Origin: Uranotaenia lowii
Taxonomy: Eukaryota > Arthropoda > Insecta > Diptera > Culicidae
Direction of reading: 5' to 3'
NCBI RefSeq assembly: GCF_029784155.1
Contig: NC_073692.1
Coordinates: forward strand, 157,943,582 to 158,007,581
Length of the DNA stretch: 64,000 bases
Position numbers and translations under genes: made by a program. Shown piece after piece: positions 12,561-23,999 of this stretch. Position 1 is the stretch's first letter. Each line of letters begins with the position of its first letter. Under the pieces are notes generated by a model. That model saw only the letters and a list, made by a program, of their open reading frames with translations. It made no database searches and had not been told where the DNA came from.

Positions 12561-12769
12561 AAGCTGATATACTATTCAACTCATTCTTTCAAAAGTAAGT
12601 AAATAAACTTATAATGCTGAAATATTTTTTCAATCGATTTTAAAAAGAGCACATATTCGAAGTATTGCACGTTTGTACACATTTTTGGCCAGAAATTTCT
12701 AATTCTTCTCTTTGGGAGACTGAATCTATTTTGGATCATTTTCGAATTTCTACCTCCAATACCAGAAGA

Positions 12770-13068
12770 CATATTTCTATTCAACTAGTTTTTACTCGGC
12801 TTTCAGAAGAGATACTAAATTACGGTATTTGACATGTTTTTTATGTTTGAAACTATCTTCAAAAAAGTAGTTCAACAGAAAATTTTCTTTAAAAAAAATT
12901 AAAAAAAAGGCATTAAAACGATAAAATGGCACGATTTAAAAAAATCATGTTCGTTTTTCAGAACAAAATATTAATTTTTTCACACAAACCTAGAATCTAA
13001 AATTCACTCATGAGAAAGCAAAAACGAAACTAAGTATTTAAGAAAATCGACCAAAAATTGACTCAGTC
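12770..13068. repeat. family D element, copy 2 (right part)
   Basis: The right end reads TTGACTCAGTC, the inverse of the family D terminus. Inward it shares ACAAACCTA, the segment around GTTTTTCAGAAC and other blocks with 8720-9018. The left terminus is not recognisable, so the start is approximate. Confidence 0.65.
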
Positions 13069-13849
13069 CAGCGTACAAGTCTTGTTCTTCAGATTTTACA
13101 ACTTGATGAATAGCTCAGCCCTATTTTGAAAAAGTCGGAGAATATTCAGATTGACTAAAAAGCTTTAAAAAAAAGCTTCCTTCCAACTTAGCATTTCACT
13201 GTTAAAATTTTGTGAGTGTTAATAAATTTTGACGTTTTATTGACAGAAAATATAATTTGATCCTATTTATTTACATTTACTGTGGATATGATCTGACAAG
13301 AATTTAAGGTTATGTTAAAGCTTTTTATCCCGGTTGAAAAATTATTTGATGAAATATTCAGAAAATAATTTCTTGTGCAGAACAAAGCACTCAACTTCAG
13401 CTTTTCAATGCTCAACGTGGAATTTTTGAGAAATGACAAAAAAAAAGTTCCCACACCGCTGCTTTAGTTTATTGATGCTTAATTCAAGGCTGAAAAAGTG
13501 TTCAAGTTACAATTCTATGGAATTTTCGATTACTTGAGCATTCGATAAAAGTTCAGGTTTTTTTTTCAAGGCTATGTAAAGGTAATAAACGATTTTTTTT
13601 TAATCGGTCTCGATTATATTAGTGGCATGGTGGCACCAATAATGGAAAACAGTCTTTAGAATGGTGCATGTATCAAAATTCTGCTCTTAACTAAATTTCA
13701 AAATTTACGAAAAAAAAAGAAAAAAAAAACTCAATATATGAAAAGATCGGATCTAAAATATACCAATATAATCAATTTTTCAAGACTAAAAATCGATCCA
13801 AAAAATTGGAAAATTGAGCTCAAAAGATTGGTCTCGTAAAGATAGATAG

Positions 13850-14222
13850 CCGATCCCTGAGCTTTGAACCGGGATCCTTTATTCTGAACCCGTATTTCGA
13901 TCCTGATTCCACATTTGAAATGACTGATTTTGATCGAAAAGTGTGGGTCCTGTTTCCGAAATTTAAATCCTGATTCCACATCCATTCCCGAATCCTGAAT
14001 TTGGATTGTGGTCCTGGATCCGTATCCCGAATTCTTATTCCAATCATGCATGGATCCTGCCTGAATCCAGATGCTGAACTCAATCCAAAACCTGAATCTG
14101 AAATACTGATCCCGGATTATGTTACCGGTTTTTTTTTCAGATCCTAATGATGGCTGGTTCAAGCTTTGATTTTTTTTAATGGATATCATAATGATCCCGA
14201 ATCCTGATCCTGGACCCTAACT
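13850..14222. repeat. degenerate GATCCTGAT-type repeat tract, block 2
   Basis: Same texture as 10800-11560: repeated imperfect GATCCTGATTCC and GAATCCTGAA words. Open frames across it (for example 13731-14189 minus) are by-products of the repetition and encode only repetitive polar sequence. Confidence 0.7.
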
Positions 14223-15113
14223 ATGAAATTTATCATGATGCTGATTAGAGTATCCATCCCTGGAATTCCCGACCGGGAGTTTCCGAAAATCAAAAATCAA
14301 TTTTGGAATTCTCGAGTCCCAGGAAGCAATTTAAACATTGGGAAAATTTCCGAACCCAATAAATCGAACCAAATTCTCCAAAAATTTATAGAAACGTATT
14401 TGGAAAAATGGGCCAGACTCTGCCGACTTTGTTAAACAAAATCGTATAACCATTCAATTTAAAAAAATGGATTTATTCGTCTGAAAACCTCGTAAAAAAC
14501 GACAACGAATATGAAAACCCAATTGCTATTAAGAAACACTACAAGAATTGGAATGCTCTATTTTGAAACACTCATCATTCAGAACTTCCGTATTGCACAC
14601 TTTAGGCAGTAGCAAAATCATCGAATAACTAATTACATTATTTGAAACAAATGGGTGGGCGGGAGATTTGATTCAAACCAAGTTCAGCAAACCAAGTATT
14701 ACGATAATGAAAAATCTTCCTCCTTATTAAAAAATTGTGCATGAAGAAACAGGCAATTTATTTCTGTTAAAGTACTAATACACTCTGTTGATGAATTTAA
14801 CACTTATAATAATTAGTATTGTTTTAAAACAAATTTCTCGGAAATGCGTGAATGTTCTCAAATAATAGATTCCCTAAAAATATTCTAGATATTTAAAAAT
14901 GGAAAAAAAACGAAAATTAAATTTAAATACTTTCGGAAAAGTTGGTTTCGCTGTTATTTCTAAATATCTATTTTTTATCAAAACTTTTAGTCTCGTTTTC
15001 CTGCATCTTATGAACAATGAAATGTTTTGAAGAAATTTACCAATTCATGGAATATTTTAAACTTCAATTCAGTTCAACAAAATATGGCTTTAACTGTAAA
15101 TAATGCTTTATAC
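14223..15113. other. AT-rich non-coding stretch, no gene seen
   Basis: No recognisable protein, RNA or element ends. Homopolymer and AT-rich sequence. Confidence 0.45.
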
Positions 15114-15400
15114 CAGAGGTGATCAACCTTTTGAACCAACAGGCCAAAACAATATCATTGAAAATGTTCAAAGCTTCATAAATACCTTTAGGCATATATC
15201 AATATTCAATACATTTTTTACTTTCGATGAAAAATGGCAAGATTAAACAACCTTTCATTTTATTGGAATCTTAGGAGAGAAATTTTAACATTTTTTTCAA
15301 ATGCAATGTTGACAATACCAGTGATATTGATTAGGCATATCACTAAATTCTAGTCCGTTTTTATGATCCATTTTGAATAATTTAATTTTTCATTCGATTT
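15114..15400 (+). mobile_element. hAT-like terminal fragment
   Basis: CAGAGGTGATCAACCTTTTG followed by AACCAACAGGCCAAAAC has the form of a hAT terminal inverted repeat (CAGxGGTGxxCAACxTTTTxGGCC in many animal hATs). No matching inverse end was found downstream, so this is either a one-ended fragment or a very diverged element. The right limit is arbitrary. Confidence 0.45.
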
Positions 15401-15819
15401 TAAAATTTCCATTCCTCAAGCATTCATTCTTCCAAGACATCGTTTGCTTCGCTTTTTTTTCTATAGAAAAAAAAATCAGGCCTATGTCCTCAATAAAATG
15501 AATCGCTTTTTTGTAAGAAAAATACTTTTCTAATTAAGCCAATGATACTATTCTTGATCCATTTTAATGTCTTTTGGAGCTGCACTATAGCGGTAAAAAA
15601 TAGAAGTTAAAATCTTTTTTCAAAAAAAACATTGATTTTGATTTTTGTTTTACTCATCCCTGCTTTAAACGGTTTAGTATGCACAATGCAGTAGGAGTAA
15701 AGGGTTGCAATATCTTTTTTTAATTTTTTTACAAGATCCCAGAAATTGCCAGGAAATGGATTATAAAATTTCCCAATTCCCAAGAACTTTAAAATGGCCA
15801 AGAAATGGACTCTCCAATG

Positions 15820-15930
15820 CTGATCCTCGATCCTAATCCTGGATCATTATTCTGGACTTTTATCCAAATCCTGGATCCCCCTCCGTCTTCTGGTTCTGCA
15901 TTCTGATTCTACAGTCTGATTTCGGAGGCT
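15820..15930. repeat. degenerate GATCCTGAT-type repeat tract, block 3
   Basis: Short block with the same words (TGATCCTCGATCC, CCTGGATC) as the two larger tracts, directly before the tandem duplication that starts at 15932. Confidence 0.6.
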
Positions 15931-15931
15931 G

Positions 15932-16570
15932 ATATTTGGTCCATATCCTGAATCGCAGTGCGAGAACAGTTAGATTAATTTTGTTAACACTTAAAACTCT
16001 CTCTTTTTTCACAAGAATTATCTTGTACCTAGTATGACATAGTCATGTGTGTTTAAATTAGAGATGTAACAAATATTGACCTTTTCAAATTTGTAGTAAT
16101 ATTTCATTAATACTCAAGAAAAAACAAACAGAATACGCTATAACAAATACAAATTTCTCAAGTTTAGATTCATGTACCATTCATGTACATTGTACCATTC
16201 ATAAGCTCTCGGCATTTGAAAGTTAATTTACTAAGTGTACTTGTAAGAACGGACCTCCTGAATTCTTTCGAGTTGAATCTCAAAACTAACTCTTTTTTAT
16301 ATGCACATGGAAATAATATATCATATTTCAGAATTTTTCATTTAGTCAAATTTTGATTTAATACTGTAATTACTGCACCTGTTCTTTAATAAAAAAAAGG
16401 TTTTGTGAAAACAACAATTTCTTTACAAAAATACATACATATTTCGTCCATTACAAACCAAACTGGATCTGACTTGAACCTTGGCAAATGTTACCCCACT
16501 GTAAATTCCAATAAATATTTAAGAGCACAAAACGAATTCTAAGCCATTTAAATTTGGTTTTATCTTCATA
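15932..16570 (+). repeat. tandem segmental duplication, unit 1
   Basis: Begins ATTTGGTCCATATCCT. It shares with unit 2, in the same order: GCAGTGCGAGAA, CACAAGAATTATCTTGTACC, TATGACATAGT, ACAGAATACGCTATAACA, CATAAGCTCTCGGCATTTG, CCTCCTGAATTCTTTCGAG and CCACTGTAAAT. No coding content is conserved between the units as an open frame. Confidence 0.85.
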
Positions 16571-16572
16571 GT

Positions 16573-17420
16573 TATTTGGTCCATATCCTAACTAGCAGTG
16601 CGAGAATAGCTAGATGGATTTTGTTATCACTTCAAACTCACAAGAATTATCTTGTACCTAATATGACATAGTAATGTGTGTTAAAATTAGAGATGTACCG
16701 TATATTGAACTTATCAACTATGTAGTGATATTTTTTTTAATATTTAAGGAAAAAAATCAAACAGAATACGCTATAACATATAAAAAATTCTTAATATGCC
16801 CGCCTCAGGTCCAGATTCATTTTAGAAAAAAAAATTGTTCCATGCATTTTTCATACAAGCGATTTTAATCCATCATTATTAATTCCAATCACCGCCCATT
16901 TCCAAAGTTTTTCAGTTTACTGGTCTCCTTGTGAAGTTTTGTAGGTGTTTCGAGTTAAATTTAAATACACTACATGGAATGGAATTGTTGAAAAATTGTT
17001 CCTTTCATAAGCTCTCGGCATTTGAAAGCTTATTTACTAATCGTACTTATAAGAATGGGCCTCCTGAATTCTTTCGAGTTGAATATCAAAATTTCCTTTT
17101 CTTTTATTTGCACACAGAAAAAAATATCACATTGCAGGGAAATTTTTCATGATATCAAATTTTGATTTGATACGTGTATAGTCATCCATCAACAGGATGA
17201 AATTGCATTTGGTTATTTGTAATAACTCCACTTTTTTTTATATAAAAAAGTTTGTAAAAAACCATTTCCTTAGAAAAAAAAAATATTTATATTTGTTCTT
17301 TAACAAAACCAAACCAGAACTGGTTGAAATTTTGGCACATGTTACTCCACTGTAAATACAACAGCACTAAACAGCATATAATCAAAACTAAGCTATTTAA
17401 TTTTTATTTACTTTTTACTA
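16573..17420 (+). repeat. tandem segmental duplication, unit 2
   Basis: Direct second copy of 15932-16570, starting within a few bases of the end of unit 1. It is about 200 bp longer, mostly because of extra sequence at about 16800-17000. The mismatch level suggests the duplication is old. Open frames within it are not conserved in unit 1. Confidence 0.85.
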
Positions 17421-19916
17421 TTGAAGTTAAGCTAAAATAAGTTTTAAGATAAAACGAAAATCGATGTTTTGTAATCGAAATTTTCTTTACGAATAGTTGA
17501 AAGAACTTTCAATGTATAATTTTGATTATGGGGTGAGTGTGGTTCGGATAATTTTTAAAGTTTGATCAGATCTGTTTTCCTAAGCGTTTTCAAACTCCCC
17601 AAAATTCAAGGTAGAATCTGCTCGAAAGCTCACAACGCTCAAACAACTGTGGAAACCACTTCAAAAACCAATGGTTTGAAATAACCAAAAACAATCAGAA
17701 AAAATTGCCGAATATGTGATGGATAGTACATATAGAAAATTTACATGTTTATGAAGTGAAAAGAGATTAACACATTGCGGACCAAATACGAGATATCACG
17801 TTTTTTCGCTTGGCACGAGTGTGTTACAATCCGAAGCACAACTCGAATGTTTAAATTTGATCATGACACATTTTTTTGACAAAATGCAATACAACACTTT
17901 AGGGAACTTAGAGAAACTAATTTAGTATAATTTGGTTCAGTCGCGGTTCTTAATGTGTTGAGAGCCAATTTTGACTAATATGGTAGTGCTGATTCCAATG
18001 CAATAATTTTTTTTTCTACCAGCTCTTGTTTTCAAGATAACACTTGAAAATTTGTAAAAATTCATTGAATTAATTTGTATACATAATGAATACATAACCA
18101 AACTGGAGTTTAAGTGTAGCCCAAATGTTTACTTAATATGTTATTCCTCGTCGAAAAATTATAACGTTCCAAACAGAGATCAGTCTTAATTGAATGAATC
18201 TTAAAACTTTGCCTGAAAACCTTTGCAACGCTAAGAAACATTGTTATAATGAGAAAATGGTTGGCTTTGGAGTCTTGAAATGTGCAGTTCAGACAGACCG
18301 ATATTTCTATTTTTTGCAATAGTTTATTTTGAGTCGCCAGATGCTCTGGTTTTGTAAAATCCTATCTAAAATGTGATTGGCTTTTACCTTTTAAACCTGA
18401 ACTAAAAAATCTCACAATAAAACTTTAAAATTGAATTTTTATATAATATGAGCATTTTTTATAGAAAATAAATAAAAACAACTACATTTAAGAAATAATT
18501 ATGAAAAGCTTATTTAAACATTTGCAAAAGAAAGAAATTGTGAAGATCAGTTTGTCTGAACCTCTCAGAGCTCATCAACTCTCTTATTTTAGCTATGTTT
18601 TTGGACGTTTACAGAGTTTGACAGGGTTTTGTGGCAGTTTTGCTCGATTTAATCAGAAGAAAAAAAGCACGCTTTCAATCGCTTTGCGATCTTAAGCAAA
18701 AATTAGAAAAATATTCCTAAAAGCTTCATGTATTGATAATTTATTATGATGCATCGTGAGAAAATATTCAAGTAAAACTAGAAAATGGCATTCTTCCAAA
18801 ATTCGCGTATTTTGATCATATTCATAAAAATATTGGATGGTTGTGCGAGGAAATGTAATGATAATAATAAATTAAATACTACATGGATCTTTAGTTATGA
18901 CTTAAAACAAAACTTTTCAGACTACAAGTAGTAGAAAATTCAAAATTTGTGTTAATGTGACACACCCTAGTGCGCAAGCTATAGTGGTTGGGAAAGTTTT
19001 TCGAACCGAATCATCGGAAAACCCTTGGTAAAAGCTTTTCCCTGCTTGCTTATTATTGCAAACAATGAAAAAGATAAAAGCTTCCTGGAACTGTGAAGGC
19101 TGCACGTTGATTAGCAGCGCGCATTTGTTGGTTTTGCTGAATTTACAGTGATGAATATTGGATGTGGTTTTACGAAGTTGTATATGTAACAATTTTCATT
19201 GAGGCTTCCATTTATTCATTTGAAAACGCTTCTGCTGCTAATATTTTGTTTTAAAATGTAGAAACATTGATTCAATCAAACTTCTATGCTTAGGCCAAAA
19301 CATGAAAACTCATTTCCATACACTGTCAGTTGTTCAACCGGATGCATCTGCGGGTTTGAGGGACGACGTCGCATGTATCAAACTGAGGGAAAGCCTCGTG
19401 ATGAGCAGGAAATCCGGTGGCTCTTCCTTTGAGCTTCATCTAACTTCATTAGCTATCGGTTGGAATAGCTGATAATTTTACCTACCTGTCATGTCCGTCT
19501 CAATGGTCGTTGTTCTAGTTTTCGTTGTTCTAGTTTTCGTTGTTGTTAGGAGGTGGTTTTCGAAAGCTTTACACAGATCGATGCACACTTGCAAGCATGG
19601 ATGGGTTTGTGAAATTTGTTAGCTTCCACATGACACTTTGTCTTAATGTATACTCGAAAATCAAACAGTGATGCCCACTGTTTTATTCGGCTTGAAGGAC
19701 CACATTTTTCCTTTAGCTGTATGGTTTAAAGTTTAAGAATCAAGCTCAAGCTCAAAAATCAAAATTTAAGTTGTTTTTTACACCACTGTATTCAATGTTG
19801 GATTCAGACTGTTAACTATTTTTAAACATTTCATAGTAGATAGGTCAATCGATTACATTTTGAGTCCGACTCTGAGCTTACTTCATGATTTTTGCAAAGG
19901 ATATCAAAGTTAATGC
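17421..19916. other. non-coding stretch, no gene seen
   Basis: Mostly anonymous AT-rich sequence. Part of 17945-18090 resembles the repeat block found at 31480-31600 (both carry a form of CTCTTGTTTTC.A.ATAAC). A 15-bp direct duplication (TTCTAGTTTTCGTTG twice) lies near 19512-19542. Around 19340-19560 the sequence is less AT-rich and looks single copy. No RNA gene. Confidence 0.45.
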
Positions 19917-19924
19917 ATCATTCA

Positions 19925-20300
19925 TAAGGTTTACAGCATTCTTCGTACATGTATCCGCATTTGGTTCACATATTCTCAATTCAAGATATGGGCAATATCC
20001 GATCAAATTTGGTAAAAAATCAGGAGTAACCAAACTCATGAAACTTTTTTTTTATTAACAGATTTCAATTCGTATTTTCGGCCTTTAATAAATCTGACAC
20101 GATTATTTTGATTAAATTCGCTATAAAAAAATTGTTTTTGAACGAAAAAAAAAAAATAATAACGACTTTTAAAGATTTTTTGTTTGATTTTGCGAATAAA
20201 GAAAATAAATCCGGGCAACCAGAACTGACCAGACCATTGCCAAATTTCGTGTCAAATACCCGATCAAGTGCGGGAAAAACCGGGAAATCTGACAAGCTTA
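19925..20300 (+). mobile_element. MITE, family C, copy with 8-bp duplication
   Basis: Flanked by perfect ATCATTCA on both sides (19917-19924 and 20301-20308). It starts TAAGGTTTACAGCATT and ends AAATCTGACAAGCTTA, imperfect inverse ends matching the copies at 27810 and 59379. The right third contains CCGGG-rich blocks (ATCCGGGCAACC, CGGGAAAAACCGGG) shared by the family. No transposase. An 8-bp duplication fits hAT, and also P or Merlin. Confidence 0.88.
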
Positions 20301-20339
20301 ATCATTCATCTTCCACGTTGTGTGTCAACTAAGTAGACA

Positions 20340-20870
20340 TTACAGGTCGGTCTCGTACCTGTCGGATTATTGAATTATGCTAGATGAAAAAACAACCCAA
20401 CCGGACAAATTCTGACCCACAACAATCGCGTTAGCAGTGCATCAGTCTCTCAAACTTCCGCCAGCAGCACATGAAAAGGCAAAACGGAAACAGCACACCG
20501 GCAGCTCCCAGAATCATGCACACGGATGCTGCATTAGAGCACAGGAACTAATGTCCCCATATCGGAATCCTCTTGGTTGATGCCGGTGGTTGTGAGTGTT
20601 ATATGTACATACAAACGAGCATAAGTGGCGAGGACATGGCTCTCGGGAACCGGTACCGCATTAGCCTCGTGTTGCAAAAACAGTTTCCCGACGACATCAA
20701 AGGGAAAAAGTCAACCTGCAGCCTAGTGGGTCGTTGCATATACATAAATAAACATCCGGATGGGGCAATGTTGACTCGGGGAGGAATGAGAATCAACCTC
20801 GGAAAAAGAGTTATTTTTGCTTATAATTTTCTGAGTGATTTATTGAAAAGTAGGCTGAATATTATTTCAT
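20340..20870. other. less AT-rich, apparently single-copy island
   Basis: A block of mixed composition between a MITE and a minisatellite, rich in CAGCAGCAC- and CGG-containing words, with no relatives in the window. The 125-codon open frame at 20573-20950 runs on into the minisatellite and has no recognisable motif, so I do not call it a gene. Confidence 0.4.
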
Positions 20871-20934
20871 GGCGGCCTTTGGTTAGACATTTTGTAAAAC
20901 CTTTTCAAAGACTTCGTAAAAGACCTAAGGAAGT

Positions 20935-22080
20935 CCTTAAGTATATTTGAAAATTTCATAAAAGACTCTCAAAATACCTTCAATGGCCTTTATAAGACTT
21001 CTTATAAAACGTCTCCTATAACCTGTTGGATAACTTCTCATAAGACCTATTATAAGGTCTTGTTTGAGATTGAGAAGACTTCTGATAAAAAAAATTAAAA
21101 GAACCCCTAAAAGATTTTTGAAAGTCTTTTATAAAACCGTGAAAAAGATATCCTTAACAGTTTAAGGAGACCTTCAATAATACCTCTAATTAAACCTTTT
21201 TAAGACCATTTAAATGACCTTTCATAAGCCCTTTAAAATACCTTTTTTAAAACTCTCATTAGATCTTATATAAGACCGAATATGAAATCTCTCGAAATTT
21301 TACCTACCAACCAAATTATACCTTTTATGAGACCTCTCATAAGATCTCTTATAAGACCTCTTATAAAACCTTTTAGAAGACCTCTTATAACTCCTCTTAT
21401 AAGACTATTTAAACCCATCTTATGAATGCACTTATAAGACTTCATATTAAGTTTTTTATATGACTTCGTATAATACCTCTTATAAGACTTCTTATAATAC
21501 TTGTTATAAGACTTCTCATAACACTTTTACAAGACTTGTTATAAGATTTCTAAAAGACCTCTCATGGGATCTTTTATATTAACCCCTTTAGGATCTCTTG
21601 TATTACATCGTATAATTATTTTAAAAACCTCTTATAAGACCTCTAAACAGTTGCCTCATCACACCTCTTATACCACCTTTTCGCGAGATATTATAACTTT
21701 GTATAAGACCTTTTAAAACACTCGTTACCTTTAAATGACATTTTGAAATCTCTTAAAATACCTCTTAGAAAACTTTTTATAAGGTCTCTTATAAGATTTT
21801 TATAAGCCTTCCTATAAGAGTTGTTTTAAGACAGCATACTTCTAAGATGTTCTATATTATTTCTTATAAACTTCGTATAAGTTCTTTAACTAGACCTGCT
21901 ACTTCTTGTAAAATATTGCATAAGTTCTATAAAAAGACCTATTAGAGGACAACTTATATAACCTTTTACAATAGACCTCTTAAATATAAGTCACTTTCTA
22001 TTTAAGAGGTCTAGAAAAGGAATTATAACAGGTCTTTTAACAAAGCTCTTACACGTCCTATTATAAGGTCCAGTTCGTTA
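20935..22080. repeat. degenerate 12-bp minisatellite, array 1
   Basis: Roughly 95 unit lengths of ATAAGACCTCTT. Phase is clearest around 21320-21420, where consecutive 12-mers differ by one to three bases. Each junction regenerates the palindrome CTTATAAG. Elsewhere indels break the phase. No gene is visible. Confidence 0.85.
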
Positions 22081-23999
22081 GAAGAGCTTGCTGAAGGAGA
22101 GAGTTTCAGTGAAGGAGATTTTCAACAATATTATTTTCCTAAATTCTTGTAGATTAAAAAACGAATAAGTTTATTTTAAACTACGGTTAACCCTTGTTCT
22201 GTGCAGATCCTGAAAGCTTGGTGTATTTTTATCATATTGACGCATATATTTTTTAATTTCATTAATAAAAAATACCAATATTACAACCAATAGGGTTTTG
22301 GAGTAAATTTGTTAAGTTTTTTCAAGATTTTTCATATATAATTAGATTTTAAATAAAAGTTGCCAGCTACGAGTATTGCTGTTAGGCTTTTTAAAAACAA
22401 GATGTAGAAACTTTTCCTTCATAACTTTAAAAAATCATTAATTTCAATGACGAAAATACAATCTTAAAGTGATAAAAACATGTTTAGATCAAAATTCTAT
22501 GAACTCTGATTCGGAATTTCAAATAAATATGAAAATTTACAATCGAACACAATCTTGAACGAATGATAACAAATTCAAAGTTCGAATTTTATTTTTGCTG
22601 CATCCGAATGAGTAATAATATGAACTGCGTATCTTAGTCTTCTTACAGCTGATCCCAAGATACAAATTTTGCTTTAAATTTAAACAGGAATAGATATTTT
22701 CTAAAGTTTTGCTTATTTCAAAACCAGGATCAGGAGTTTATGCTTTTACCATCAGTGAATTACAACTTTATAATATGATCTTGAAACGAAATTCTTCATT
22801 TGAACTTGATTATTCAGAAAACAAAGTAAAAATCTTCTTTCATATTCAAATCGGAATTGGAAAATTCTAACATACTGTCAAAAAAAGTGGTTTCTGATAA
22901 TTAATTGAATTTTGCTCTTGGTGAAAAATTGCGGGATGTATAAATTTCCAAAAACTTTTCAAAGGGAAATAAATTGTTCTAAGTTTAGTTATCGTAGAAA
23001 TGGAACCATTTTTTCCGATAGCTAATTTCCTAATTATCGGAGATACCAAATTTTGAAAGAAATTTGTTGCCTTTTAAAAAATAATATCCGACCCATTTTT
23101 TTTTCGAATTTTTAGATAAAAGCTTTTTCGAGATATTTACTATGCAAAAGAATAAGAAAAAAAATAATTTGCTCAGTTTCTTTTAGAACCTATCATTATC
23201 AAATAGATAGCTGACAAAACTGTTGATTATTCACAAAAAAAATCTTGGCGTGAGGGGTGGAAAAGTAGCCAAACACTGTCAAAAATGTCCACAAAGTTCC
23301 AATCCCGTTTTTTCCTCACAATATTTCGCTTTCATTCTTGGAAAACTTTTACAAAGTTTACTGTCTTACACATATAAATTCATCGGTTCACAAAATCTTT
23401 CAAAAGGTTTTTTTTTAACATGCAGCATTTTCCATAGTTTATATAAGACTATACTTAATAGCTCTAATATTCTCAGCATTACAGTTAGATTCGGAGTTAA
23501 GTGATCCTGAAGCATGTTCAACCAATTATAGATCTTAATTTTTCGCCGGGGTAATTAAATTGCCTTACATTATACATCCAATTTTTAGACTAAATTGTCT
23601 ATAGTGTACAATGATGGAAGCTTTCTCAAGTTTTCAAATTTTAACTAAATAAATGTGAAATATACTTGTTTTTACACAAAGGTGTTATGAAATCCGCCGT
23701 TTCCATGCATGAATTGAAATATTTTCTATCAATTAATGTGTTTTTTTTGCGAGAACCGTGGAAAACAAACGTGCTGATGTCATAAACCCTTGAAAGTAGA
23801 AGTAATTTAAGAAAAAAAAACTGTGCAATTCGCATAACAAACGTTAGTATTCTTACTGTGAAAAACTTTGGCTATAGGCTATGACGATATACGCATAAGT
23901 TTGGCCATACAATTAAGCTTTTTTTAAGAGTTTCTCAAATGTCCCGCTTTTTTCGTGAAATGTCCCGCTTTCCTGAAAATATCTGGCAAGCCTACCTAA
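22081..23999. other. AT-rich non-coding stretch, no gene seen
   Basis: No recognisable gene or RNA. Near 23940-23990 the words ATGTCCCGCTTT (twice) and ATCTGGCAAGCCTA resemble one end of a family C-like MITE, but no matching left end or flanking duplication was found. Confidence 0.4.

Noticed and set aside
13731..14189. 152-codon minus-strand frame
   Set aside because: Product of degenerate GATCCTGAT-type repeats; encoded sequence is repetitive and without a known domain.
20573..20950. 125-codon plus-strand open frame
   Set aside because: No recognisable motif; it runs into the 12-bp minisatellite and overlaps open frames on the other strand. Better read as chance in a less AT-rich island.
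23930..23995. Further family C MITE copy
   Set aside because: Only one end-like string (ATCTGGCAAGCCTA) is present; neither a left end nor an 8-bp duplication was found.
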